The position numbers and the translations under genes are program-made. 12,257 nt of DNA from Deltaproteobacteria bacterium. Its GTDB lineage: Bacteria; Desulfobacterota_C; Deferrisomatia; Deferrisomatales; JACRMM01. The stretch lies in NCBI GenBank assembly GCA_016218905.1, contig JACRCS010000622.1, positions 1 to 12,257 of the forward strand, read 5' to 3'. The notes beneath the pieces are model-generated. The model was not told the origin of the DNA and did no database searches. It was given only the letters and a program-made list of their open reading frames with translations. Shown here piece after piece: positions 1 through 5,846 of this stretch (within the stretch, counting starts at the first letter, position 1; each line of letters starts with the position of its first letter).

Positions 1-531
1 ACGCCCTTCCTGCCGGGCGACTCGCTCCTCTTCGCTGCCGGTACGTTCGCCGGGTTCGGAGACATGGCGGTCGTGCCCCTCTGCGTCGTCCTCATCGTGG
101 CGGCGATTCTGGGAGATACCGTCAACTATTGGGCGGGTTACTGGGTAGGGCCGGGGATCTTCCACAAGGAGACCGGGAGGCTCCTGCGCAAGGACCACTT
201 GGAGCGGACGCACCGGTTCTATGAGAAGCACGGCGGGAAGACGATCGTCCTGGCCCGGTTCATCCCCATCGTTCGGACTTTCGCGCCCTTTGTGGCGGGA
301 ATCGGCCGGATGGACTACGGGCACTTCCTCGCCTACAACGTCGCCGGGGGGATCGCGTGGGTCCTCCTGTTCGTCGGCGCGGGGTACTTCTTCGGCAACA
401 TCCCCGTCGTCCGAGAGCGCTTCACGCTGGTGATCCTCGGCATCGTCGCGGTCTCCCTGGTACCCGTCGCCGTCGAGCTCCTGCGGCAGCGCTGCGCCCC
501 TCGGGCGGGCACCCCGGAGTTGAAGCGGTGA
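1..531 (+). CDS. DedA/SNARE-associated family membrane protein, 5' end outside window
   Basis: The reading frame is open from the first base of the window and ends at TGA 529-531, so 176 residues are visible and the N-terminus is missing. DedA family hallmarks are visible in order: PFLPGDSLLFAAG at the left edge, GDTVNYWAGYWVG near residue 39, and RFIPIVRTFAPFVAGI with the AYNVAGGIAW segment that follows. DedA proteins are inner-membrane proteins implicated in lipid scrambling (undecaprenyl-phosphate or phosphatidylethanolamine recycling) and membrane homeostasis. Three or four hydrophobic segments remain. The ATG at 64 is internal, because the conserved motif begins before it. The stop overlaps the GTG start of the VanZ-like gene in GTGA (528-531), which suggests translational coupling. 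The family assignment is firm; the exact substrate is not known. Confidence 0.93.
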   Translation, partial: TPFLPGDSLLFAAGTFAGFGDMAVVPLCVVLIVAAILGDTVNYWAGYWVGPGIFHKETGRLLRKDHLERTHRFYEKHGGKTIVLARFIPIVRTFAPFVAGIGRMDYGHFLAYNVAGGIAWVLLFVGAGYFFGNIPVVRERFTLVILGIVAVSLVPVAVELLRQRCAPRAGTPELKR

Positions 532-908
532 AGCACGCCCTGGAGCTCCTCCTGGGGCACCCCAGAAGGCTCCTCGGGGGCTTCTTCGCCTACTTGGCCG
601 GTGCGTTCACGTTGACGCACCTTCCGGGCGACGTGGTAGACGTCGGCTCGAAGGACGAGCTGGTGCATACGTTCGGGTACCTGGGCCTGGGCCTCGTGCT
701 CAGCGCCGCCTTGACGGCCTTTGGCGTAGCGCGGGGGCGCCGGCTCTGCGTGGTCGTCATTGGCCTACTGCTCTACGGCGTCTTCGACGAGGTGAGTCAG
801 CCCTGGTTCGGGAGGACCGCCGAGTTCGGCGATCTGGGCAGCGACGTCATCGGCATCACGGCCGCCGCGGCGGCGTGGGAAGCGCTGCTTCGCAGGCGCG
901 TGGAGTAA
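528..908 (+). CDS. VanZ-like family membrane protein
   Basis: A 126-residue protein with about four hydrophobic segments, near residues 10-27, 45-65, 67-85 and 107-122. It has the VanZ-like pattern: a KDELVHTFGYLGLG stretch with Lys/Asp and His before a helix, then FDEVSQPWFGRTAEFGDLGSD, the acidic DE..Q...GR..E..D segment typical of this family. VanZ-like proteins are small membrane proteins, some linked to low-level teicoplanin resistance, but most have no known function. The GTG at 528 is chosen because it overlaps the upstream stop (GTGA) and has a GGAG eight bases upstream; longer versions would read through the dedA gene out of frame. It is probably co-transcribed with the DedA gene, and both act in the envelope. 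The stop lies at the left edge of the seven-base repeat array. Confidence 0.85.
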   Translation: MKHALELLLGHPRRLLGGFFAYLAGAFTLTHLPGDVVDVGSKDELVHTFGYLGLGLVLSAALTAFGVARGRRLCVVVIGLLLYGVFDEVSQPWFGRTAEFGDLGSDVIGITAAAAAWEALLRRRVE

Positions 909-1129
909 GAGCCCGAAAGAGCGGTTATCGGTTCTCGGTTGTCAGGAGCAAGAGCCCGGAAGAGCGGTTCTCGGTTCTCGGTTGTCAGGAGCAAGAGCCC
1001 GGAAGAGCGGTTCTCGGTTGTCAGGAGCAAGAGCCCGAAGACCAACCGAAAACCGATAACCGAAAACCAACAACCGATAACCGATAACCAACAACCGATA
1101 ACCAACAACCGATAACCGATAACCGATCA
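907..1129. repeat. Composite seven-base repeat array, two opposite-facing halves
   Basis: The left half (907-1040) holds two 43-base direct repeats (907-949, 950-992), a 36-base copy lacking exactly one seven-base unit (993-1028), and a 12-base partial copy. Each unit contains GGTTATC / GGTTCTC / GGTTGTC-type heptamers. The right half (1046-1129) is twelve consecutive heptamers of the forms CCGATAA, CCGAAAA and CCAACAA, the complementary sense of the left-half units. The RNA or single strand could therefore fold into an imperfect long hairpin. The array fills the gap between the convergent VanZ-like and hgcB genes. No gene is supported inside it. Confidence 0.9.
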
Positions 1130-1130
1130 C

Positions 1131-1415
1131 TCAACAACAACTGCTCTTCGCCGCGGCTCCGCGGTCGCGAAGCCACTGGGCGATCAGGCCCGCGGCGCAG
1201 CCGACTCCCGCTTCTACCCGTACGGCTCCCGTAGGGCAGTTCCTGGCGCAGGCCCCGCACTCCATGCAGTTGTCGAGCGCCAGGATCCGGGCCTTCCTTC
1301 CGTCCATGGCGAGCACCTGGTGCGGGCAGACCTCGGTGCACGCGCCGCAGCCCGCACAGCCTTCGGGGTCGAGCGTCAACGTGGAGACGTTCTTCAGATA
1401 GGCGAAGCCTCTCAT
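1131..1415 (-). CDS. hgcB: HgcB, mercury-methylation 2x[4Fe-4S] ferredoxin
   Basis: A 94-residue ferredoxin with two complete cluster motifs: CAGCGACTEVCP (Cys20, 23, 26, 30) and CMECGACARNCP (Cys50, 53, 56, 60). It also has the extra features that separate HgcB from ordinary ferredoxins: a single cysteine at position 73 (GVGCAAGL) and a C-terminal Cys-Cys (93-94). HgcB supplies low-potential electrons to the corrinoid cofactor of HgcA and is thought to bind Hg(II) through its cysteines. The ATG at 1415 has GAGGAAG upstream and lies 13 bases after the hgcA stop, in the usual hgcA-hgcB order. The stop is followed directly by the heptamer array. The assignment rests on the motifs together with the neighbouring hgcA. 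Confidence 0.95.
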   Translation of the reverse strand: MRGFAYLKNVSTLTLDPEGCAGCGACTEVCPHQVLAMDGRKARILALDNCMECGACARNCPTGAVRVEAGVGCAAGLIAQWLRDRGAAAKSSCC

Positions 1416-1428
1416 CGGACTTCCTCGG

Positions 1429-2436
1429 TCACAGCAAGTGGCCCGCGAGCCACGCCAGGGCCCCGGAGCCGAAGCCAGCCGCCAGGAGCGGCATCGCGAG
1501 CCGAAGCTCCCGCTTTACCCCCGAGAGGGAGGTGAAGGGGGTGCTTCCGGTGAAGTTCAGGGCGAAGAAGCCGCTCACCGCGGGGAGCGCCAGGAAGAGC
1601 GCCGCTCCGCCGAGTCCGCCCGCTCCCCCTCCCGCCAGGTAACAGAGGGCAGCCCAGAGGACGCCGGCGACCGCACCTTTCAAAGCGAAGCTCGGACCGG
1701 GCAGCCAGGGGAGGAGGGCGGGCACCGCCACCGTGCCTGCGAGCATGGCGCCGACGAGCGCCGCGGCTGCGCCGAGCCCCGCAGCCGGAGACCACCCCGC
1801 CAGGGCCGTCCCGAGGCAGAAGGCGAGGGCGCCGATGACGAGGGTCGGGAGCGTCGCCTGGACGAGCTCCACCGGCACCAGCGCCATGCGTTCTCGAAGG
1901 GTGAAGGTGAGCTCTCTCATCGCCGGAGCGGTGACCAAGCCGTTGTCCAGATAGGCGGGCAGGTCCGCGGCCCGGAGGGCGGCATAGCGCACCTGGAAGC
2001 CGGTCCGCTTCCTCACCTCGTGTGCCGCCACGCCCGGTGCGCCGAGGATCGGCAGGAGGAGGCACCGATGAGACACCACCTCACCGAGCCCCGTCGCTTC
2101 GATGCGCCGGACGAGCTCCTCCGTTCCGAACGTCCCCTTCCCGGCCGCGCACCACACGTTGATGCCGAAGGTCTCCAGGACGAGCAGCCAGGCGTTCCGG
2201 CCGGCGAGCGAGCGCCGCACCAGGTCGTACGTCATCTTGTAGTTGGCCGTGACCACCACCGGCGCTCCCGCGTCCGGGCGGCCCACGGCGTAGAGGCCCG
2301 CCGGTACGCTGTACGACATCCGGCGCACGCCCCAGCGCGCCTTCAACGTGCCGAGGCGGTCCGAGAGCCGAAGCTCCGAAGAGACGCGGGCTGCCCTCTT
2401 CGTACCCGCGGGAACCCACTCCAGAAACCCGGGCAC
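1429..2436 (-). CDS. hgcA: HgcA, corrinoid membrane protein for mercury methylation
   Basis: From GTG 2436 the protein has 335 residues. The N-terminal corrinoid-binding domain carries the diagnostic cap-helix motif NVWCAAGKGTFGT at 93-105. Cys96 is the predicted lower ligand of the cobalt, equivalent to Cys93 of the Desulfovibrio ND132 protein. The flanking blocks VTANYKM (62-68) and LGAPGVAAHE (131-140) also fit the CdhD-like family. Five hydrophobic helices follow, roughly 184-213, 218-242, 254-270, 274-294 and 311-333. HgcA transfers a methyl group from the folate pathway to Hg(II), making methylmercury, and works with HgcB next door. The start is uncertain. GTG 2436 gives a length like ND132 HgcA but has only a close-set GGAG. 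A much stronger start (ATG 2574) is in frame upstream but separated by a UGA (entry 2479-2574). Function is confident; N-terminus is not. Confidence 0.95.
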   Translation of the reverse strand: MPGFLEWVPAGTKRAARVSSELRLSDRLGTLKARWGVRRMSYSVPAGLYAVGRPDAGAPVVVTANYKMTYDLVRRSLAGRNAWLLVLETFGINVWCAAGKGTFGTEELVRRIEATGLGEVVSHRCLLLPILGAPGVAAHEVRKRTGFQVRYAALRAADLPAYLDNGLVTAPAMRELTFTLRERMALVPVELVQATLPTLVIGALAFCLGTALAGWSPAAGLGAAAALVGAMLAGTVAVPALLPWLPGPSFALKGAVAGVLWAALCYLAGGGAGGLGGAALFLALPAVSGFFALNFTGSTPFTSLSGVKRELRLAMPLLAAGFGSGALAWLAGHLL

Positions 2437-2449
2437 CTTCTCCGTGATT

Positions 2450-2468
2450 ACCCCGCTTCCAGCGAGGT
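2450..2468 (-). promoter_or_regulatory. SECIS-like hairpin just downstream of the UGA
   Basis: On the minus strand, bases 11-29 after the UGA form an eight-pair stem, ACCTCGCT with AGCGGGGT (one T-G wobble), closed by a three-base GGA loop. The loop starts 19 bases after the UGA and begins with GG. Bacterial SECIS elements place a small loop with an early G at about this distance; in E. coli fdhF the loop Gs fall at a similar position. GC-rich DNA forms hairpins easily, so this is suggestive only. An alternative pairing of CCCCGC with GCGGGG shares part of the sequence and could compete. Confidence 0.35.
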
Positions 2469-2478
2469 CGCGGGGCCC

Positions 2479-2574
2479 TCAGAGGCACTCCGCCTGGGGC
2501 GGAGTCGCGCGCTCCGCGCGGGGGAGCCCGCGGAGGTCCGGGAGGTCGATCGGGTCGGGCCGCTTCTCGCTCAT
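2479..2574 (-). CDS. 31-codon ORF in frame with hgcA, ended by UGA: leader peptide or recoded N-terminus
   Basis: ATG 2574 lies in an ATGA overlap with the marR stop and has GGAGGAG five bases upstream, the best ribosome binding site in the operon. It encodes MSEKRPDPIDLPDLRG and 15 further residues ending Glu-Cys-Leu, then UGA (2481-2479). The same frame stays open after the UGA through GPRDLAGSGVITEK and into HgcA. Three readings are possible. It may be a short leader peptide whose translation couples marR to hgcA, with hgcA restarting at GTG 2436. It may be the true HgcA N-terminus with UGA read as selenocysteine. Or it may be a nonsense change or sequencing error at a former Cys or Trp codon. 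The sequence cannot decide between these, but initiation at this ATG is well supported. Confidence 0.5.
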   Translation of the reverse strand: MSEKRPDPIDLPDLRGLPRAERATPPQAECL

Positions 2575-3065
2575 CGGTTCTCCTCCAGTGTTTCATCCTG
2601 TTGCATATTGCAAATAGATGGCCCGCAGCAGGAGCCGGCGGCTCCCATCGCGCGGTTCAGCGCCTCCAGGGAGCGGACCGTCACTTCCCGTTCGAAGGGC
2701 GTCATCGAGCCGAGGATCGCCTCGATCCGCGTTGCCATGAAACGGTCGATCTGGCCGAGGACGCGCGCGCCTTCGTCGGTCAAGAGCAGGCGGTTGACGC
2801 GGCGGTCCTCCGGCGATACCCGCCGGCAGACGAGCCCCTTCGCCTCGAGGCGCTTGACCTGGCGGCTGAAGGTGGTGACGTCGACGCCGAGCTCCCCGGC
2901 GACTTCCTGGATGGACGGACAGTCGAGGCTCCGGATGACCGCGAGGACGTGACTCTGGACGAGCGACACGCTCTCGCCGCAGCACTGGTCGCAGCACGCC
3001 GCGTTCAGGAGCCCGAACCGGCGAACGAAGAGTTGGAGTTCGTTTTGAAAGCCGTGCATGCTCAT
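2571..3065 (-). CDS. MarR-family, cysteine-rich transcriptional regulator of the hgc operon
   Basis: A 164-residue protein with a winged helix-turn-helix: the recognition region contains IQEVAGELGVDVTTFSRQV and the wing contains VSPEDRRVNRLLLTDEG, as in MarR. It is unusually rich in cysteine. A CCDQCC cluster sits in the N-terminal dimerisation helix (Cys24, 25, 28, 29) and a CCGPSIC cluster near the C-terminus (Cys146, 147, 152), suggesting thiol or metal sensing. Mercury, arsenic or redox are candidates, but the ligand is not known. ATG 3065 and ATG 3059 are both plausible starts. The longer TTG start at 3104 is disfavoured because that codon sits inside the likely operator. The stop overlaps the next start (ATGA), placing it first in an operon with hgcA and hgcB. 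Regulators of ArsR or MarR type are known beside hgcAB, so autoregulation of the operon is likely. Confidence 0.88.
   Translation of the reverse strand: MSMHGFQNELQLFVRRFGLLNAACCDQCCGESVSLVQSHVLAVIRSLDCPSIQEVAGELGVDVTTFSRQVKRLEAKGLVCRRVSPEDRRVNRLLLTDEGARVLGQIDRFMATRIEAILGSMTPFEREVTVRSLEALNRAMGAAGSCCGPSICNMQQDETLEENR
2601..2613. promoter_or_regulatory. Second matching palindrome inside the marR 3' end
   Basis: TTGCATATTGCAA is a near-perfect palindrome (arms TTGCA/TGCAA) ending 27 bases upstream of ATG 2574. It is the second copy of the motif seen upstream of marR. Because it lies within coding sequence for the regulator's C-terminus, its resemblance is not simply explained by intergenic A/T richness. 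It could be a second operator controlling hgcAB more directly. Confidence 0.4.
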
Positions 3066-3091
3066 CTCACGCGAGAGAGTACCTTCAAATG

Positions 3092-3104
3092 TTGCTATGT
3101 GCAA
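3092..3104. promoter_or_regulatory. Palindrome upstream of marR, probable operator
   Basis: TTGCTATGTGCAA is an inverted repeat (TTGC - five bases - GCAA) located 27 bases upstream of ATG 3065. A 13-base palindrome of the same form lies at 2601-2613 in front of the hgcA start. On the minus strand the two share TTGCA, four variable bases, then GCAACA. MarR proteins commonly bind short A/T-rich palindromes of this size near their own promoter. Confidence 0.45.
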
Positions 3105-3121
3105 GTTTTAGAGAGGGCATG

Positions 3122-3179
<58 letters not shown>

Positions 3180-3230
3180 TGTGATAGCTAACGACGCTCC
3201 CCAGAGCAGCCCCCCGGAGGAGCACCGCCC

Positions 3231-4550
3231 ATGGATGTTCAGCCCTTTCGCGGAATCCGGTACAACCCGAGTCGGGTTGAGGACTTCGACCTCGTCGTCA
3301 GCCCCCCCTACGACGTCATCGGCGGCGAGCTCCAGGCGGAGCTGTACCGCCGGAGCCCCTATAACGTCGTGCGCGTGGACTATGGCCAGGTCTTGCCCGA
3401 AGATGGGCCGGAGGAGAACCGGTACACGCGGGCCTCACGGCTCCTGACAGGGTGGCTCGCGCAGGGCGTCCTGATCCGGGAGGTCGAGCCCGCCGTCTAC
3501 TACACCGAGGAGGACTACCGGGTCGAGGGCGAGCTGAAGACCCGCAAGGGCTTCCTCGCCACGGTGCGGCTCGAAGGGCTGGAGTCGGGACTCTACCGGC
3601 CCCACGAGAAGACCCTCGCCGGCCCCAAGGCGGATCGGCTCGAGCTGACCCGTGCCTGCCGGACGAACCTCAGTCCCATCTTCAGCCTCTACGACGACCC
3701 CGCTGGGGCTACCCAGGAGCTCGTGGAGGCTGTCGCGGATCGAGCGGAGCCCCTCATCACCGTCCGCATGGACGACGGGGTGGTCACCCGGCTCTGGCGG
3801 GTCACGGACCGGGAGGTGCTCCGCGGGATCTCCGAGACGATGAAGGGGAGGAGTTTCTTCATCGCCGACGGGCATCACCGGTACGAGACCTCGCTCGCGT
3901 ACCGCGACCTGATGCGGGAGCAGAACCCCGGCTTCACCGGCCGTGAGCCCTGGAATTACGTGCTGATGTACTTCGCGAACCTTTGGGCGCCGGGGCTCAC
4001 CGTTCTGCCCACCCACCGGGCCGTCTTCGGCCTTCGGGACTTCGAGCTCGCCCGTTTCCTCGAGAGGGCGGGGGAGCACCTCCGGATCGAAGAGGTCACC
4101 GGAGGGGTCCGCGAGCTCAAGCGCCTCATGGCATGGCACGGTGCCCGTCACCGCTTCGGCCTCGCCGCCCACGGCACCGGGCGCCTGTGGCTCCTGGAAC
4201 TCCGCGACGAGGCGATCATGGAGCGGGTCGCGGCCGGGGCGCCGGCCGTGCTCCGGACCCTCGACGTCACCGTCCTCCACTCCCTGGTCCTGGAGCGGCT
4301 CCTCGGGATCGACGCCGCGGCCCAGGAGACGCAGCGGAACCTGCGCTACTTCAAGAGCACCGCGTCTCTACTCGAGGCCGTCGAGGCGGGAGAAGCCCAG
4401 CTCGGCTTCCTCCTCAATCCGACGCGCGTCGACGAGGTGAAGGCCGTTGCGGAAACCGGTGAAAAGATGCCCCAGAAGAGCACCTTCTTCTACCCGAAGC
4501 TCGTCACCGGTCTGGTTCTGAACCCGCTCTACGACCCGGAGACGCCCTGA
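3231..4550 (+). CDS. DUF1015 family protein
   Basis: A 439-residue protein, the normal length of the DUF1015 family, and collinear with it. The N-terminus reads QPFRGIRYNP and VVSPPYDVI (about 4-30), followed by RPHEKTLAGPKADRLEL (123-139) and the signature FFIADGHHRYETSLAYRD (209-226). The family is widespread in anaerobes and has no settled function. The DGHHR motif (213-217) resembles the catalytic motif of ParB/sulfiredoxin-fold nucleotide-using enzymes such as archaeal serine kinase, so a phosphotransfer role is a guess only. ATG 3231 has GGAGGAG nine bases upstream and starts exactly at the family N-terminus. The stop overlaps the likely CTG start of the next gene. No signal peptide or membrane segment is visible, so it is probably cytoplasmic. 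Confidence 0.92.
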   Translation: MDVQPFRGIRYNPSRVEDFDLVVSPPYDVIGGELQAELYRRSPYNVVRVDYGQVLPEDGPEENRYTRASRLLTGWLAQGVLIREVEPAVYYTEEDYRVEGELKTRKGFLATVRLEGLESGLYRPHEKTLAGPKADRLELTRACRTNLSPIFSLYDDPAGATQELVEAVADRAEPLITVRMDDGVVTRLWRVTDREVLRGISETMKGRSFFIADGHHRYETSLAYRDLMREQNPGFTGREPWNYVLMYFANLWAPGLTVLPTHRAVFGLRDFELARFLERAGEHLRIEEVTGGVRELKRLMAWHGARHRFGLAAHGTGRLWLLELRDEAIMERVAAGAPAVLRTLDVTVLHSLVLERLLGIDAAAQETQRNLRYFKSTASLLEAVEAGEAQLGFLLNPTRVDEVKAVAETGEKMPQKSTFFYPKLVTGLVLNPLYDPETP

Positions 4551-5401
4551 CCGCTCCGGGTGGGGGAAATGGGCCCCCGGGCGACCTCCTCCGCCCGGGC
4601 GAGACCGCGGACGCCGCCCTCGGAGGGAGCGTCCGCATCCTCCAGCCTCGGCGCGGCTACCGCTTCTCGCTGGACGCCGTGCTGCTGGCCCGCTTCGCGG
4701 CCGAGAGGCCGGTCGCCCGGGCGGCGGATCTCGGGTCGGGCTCGGGGGTCGTCGCGCTCTGCCTCCTCGCGCTGGGAGGGGCCGAAGAGGCGGTCGGCGT
4801 GGAGTTCCAGGAGGAGATGGCCGAGCGGGCGTGCCGGTCGGCCCGGTGGAACGGCTGGCCGGAACGGGCCCGCTTCCTCTCGGGAGACGTTCGGGCGATT
4901 CGGGACCTCCTCCCCGGGGGCACCTTCCCGCTGGTGGTCGCAAACCCGCCGTACCGGCCCCTCTCCTCGGGAAGGGTGAGCCCGGAGCCGAGCTGCGCGG
5001 TGGCGCGCCACGAGGTGGCTTGCCGCCTGGAGGACGTCCTCGCCGCGGCCGCGTACCTGTTGGAGGACCGCGGGGAGCTCTGCGTCGTCTACCCCGCCCG
5101 GCGCCTGGCCGCCTTGCTGGAGGGGTGCCGGGCCGCGCGGCTCGAACCGAGCGTCCTGCGGCTCGTCCACCCGCGGGCCGGAGAGCCCGCGAGCCTCGCC
5201 CTGCTCCGCTGCCGGAAGGGCGGAACGGAAGGGCTGGAGGTCAGGTGGCCCCTGGCCCTCCACCCCGGCCCCGGGGAGGAAGCCTCGGGAGAGCGGTACT
5301 CGGCGGAGGCGGCTCGGCTCCTGGGGCCTCCTGGCGTTGCCGATGTCGCCGCACCTGCTCCGCCCGAACCCTCACCTGCCGGACCGTCTCCCTCAGGGTA
5401 G
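4547..5401 (+). CDS. TrmN6-like (YfiC family) tRNA/N6-adenine methyltransferase, probable CTG start
   Basis: Class I SAM-dependent methyltransferase. The family N-terminus is clear in this frame (GGSVRILQPRRGYRFSLDAV, about residues 26-45), then SAM motif I ADLGSGSG (60-67), the acidic GVEFQEEMAERA, and the catalytic ANPPY (132-136). TrmN6 methylates A37 of tRNA1(Val); other members modify different substrates. No ATG, GTG or TTG occurs in frame between the preceding in-frame stop (4460-4462) and 4679, which would cut off the conserved N-terminus. The best start is CTG 4547, inside a CTGA overlap with the DUF1015 stop and with GGAG five bases upstream. The conserved domain ends near AARLLG (about 5325). 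The last 25 residues are Pro/Ala-rich and overlap the opposite-strand DUF721 gene, so the real tail may be fortuitous. Confidence 0.82.
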   Translation: MTAPGGGNGPPGDLLRPGETADAALGGSVRILQPRRGYRFSLDAVLLARFAAERPVARAADLGSGSGVVALCLLALGGAEEAVGVEFQEEMAERACRSARWNGWPERARFLSGDVRAIRDLLPGGTFPLVVANPPYRPLSSGRVSPEPSCAVARHEVACRLEDVLAAAAYLLEDRGELCVVYPARRLAALLEGCRAARLEPSVLRLVHPRAGEPASLALLRCRKGGTEGLEVRWPLALHPGPGEEASGERYSAEAARLLGPPGVADVAAPAPPEPSPAGPSPSG

Positions 5402-5846
5402 GGTCGGCGATGGCGGCGACCTCGGCGTCGATGGCGGCCCGGACGAGATCCTCGACGGGCTCCGAGAGCCACGCGGGAATTCGAGAGGGGACCGGCGCCG
5501 CAGGGGGTGGGACCTCGGCCACCCGGAACCGGATCTCCCGGACGAGCTCCTGCCCCAGCGCGAGATTGAGTGCCTCCTGGATGCGGCCGCGAAGGAAAGA
5601 GAGCTGCTGCATCCAGGCAGGGTTGCAGGCGGCCACGGTGAGCCGGCCCCGGCGGAGCTCCAGGGGCTGGCACCGCCGGGCCAGCTCGTGCCCCACGGCG
5701 CCTTCCCAGACGTCCCAGACGAGGTGGGCGCGGTCCGGGTAGGACGCTTCGACGCTCGAGACGAGGTCCCCGAGCACGCCCGGGAGGCTGCGGATGTCGG
5801 CGGGCCGCCGGGAGGAGGGTGCCGGCGCAGCCTTGCGAGGACCCAT
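5241..5846 (-). CDS. DUF721 / DciA-like protein
   Basis: About 201 residues from ATG 5846; an upstream ATG at 5867 is also possible. The DUF721 core runs from LPGVLGDLV through VWDVWEGAVGHELARRCQP, LELRRGRLTVAACNPAWMQQ and LSFLRGRIQ to a region ending IRFRVAE. This is the DciA-type KH-like domain. DciA proteins help load the replicative helicase DnaB in bacteria lacking DnaC, but many DUF721 proteins are uncharacterised. A helical, charged tail (DPTLRETVRQVRVRAEQVRR) follows. The last 28 residues are low-complexity Pro/Gly/Arg and lie antisense to the methyltransferase 3' end. The start codon overlaps the start of the opposite-strand DUF3343 gene within CCATGG. No strong ribosome binding site is seen for either candidate start. 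Confidence 0.8.
   Translation of the reverse strand: MGPRKAAPAPSSRRPADIRSLPGVLGDLVSSVEASYPDRAHLVWDVWEGAVGHELARRCQPLELRRGRLTVAACNPAWMQQLSFLRGRIQEALNLALGQELVREIRFRVAEVPPPAAPVPSRIPAWLSEPVEDLVRAAIDAEVAAIADPTLRETVRQVRVRAEQVRRHRQRQEAPGAEPPPPSTALPRLPPRGRGGGPGAT

Noticed and set aside
907..1129. CRISPR array
   Set aside because: Units are direct 43-base repeats made of heptamers without unique spacers, and there are no cas genes nearby.
797..1130. Small minus-strand frames in the repeat array encoding repeated Tyr/Arg/Leu/Val peptides
   Set aside because: They are translations of the heptamers, with no ribosome binding site and no composition expected of a real protein.
2479..2481. UGA reassigned to an amino acid throughout the genome (alternative code)
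   Set aside because: Several genes here (DedA, DUF1015, hgcA, hgcB, GT9) end normally at TGA at the expected family length.
1438..2952. Long open frame (about 500 codons) on the + strand
   Set aside because: It is antisense to hgcA and the regulator, whose motifs are unambiguous. Its composition is Arg/Pro/Glu-rich, as expected for a GC-rich shadow frame.
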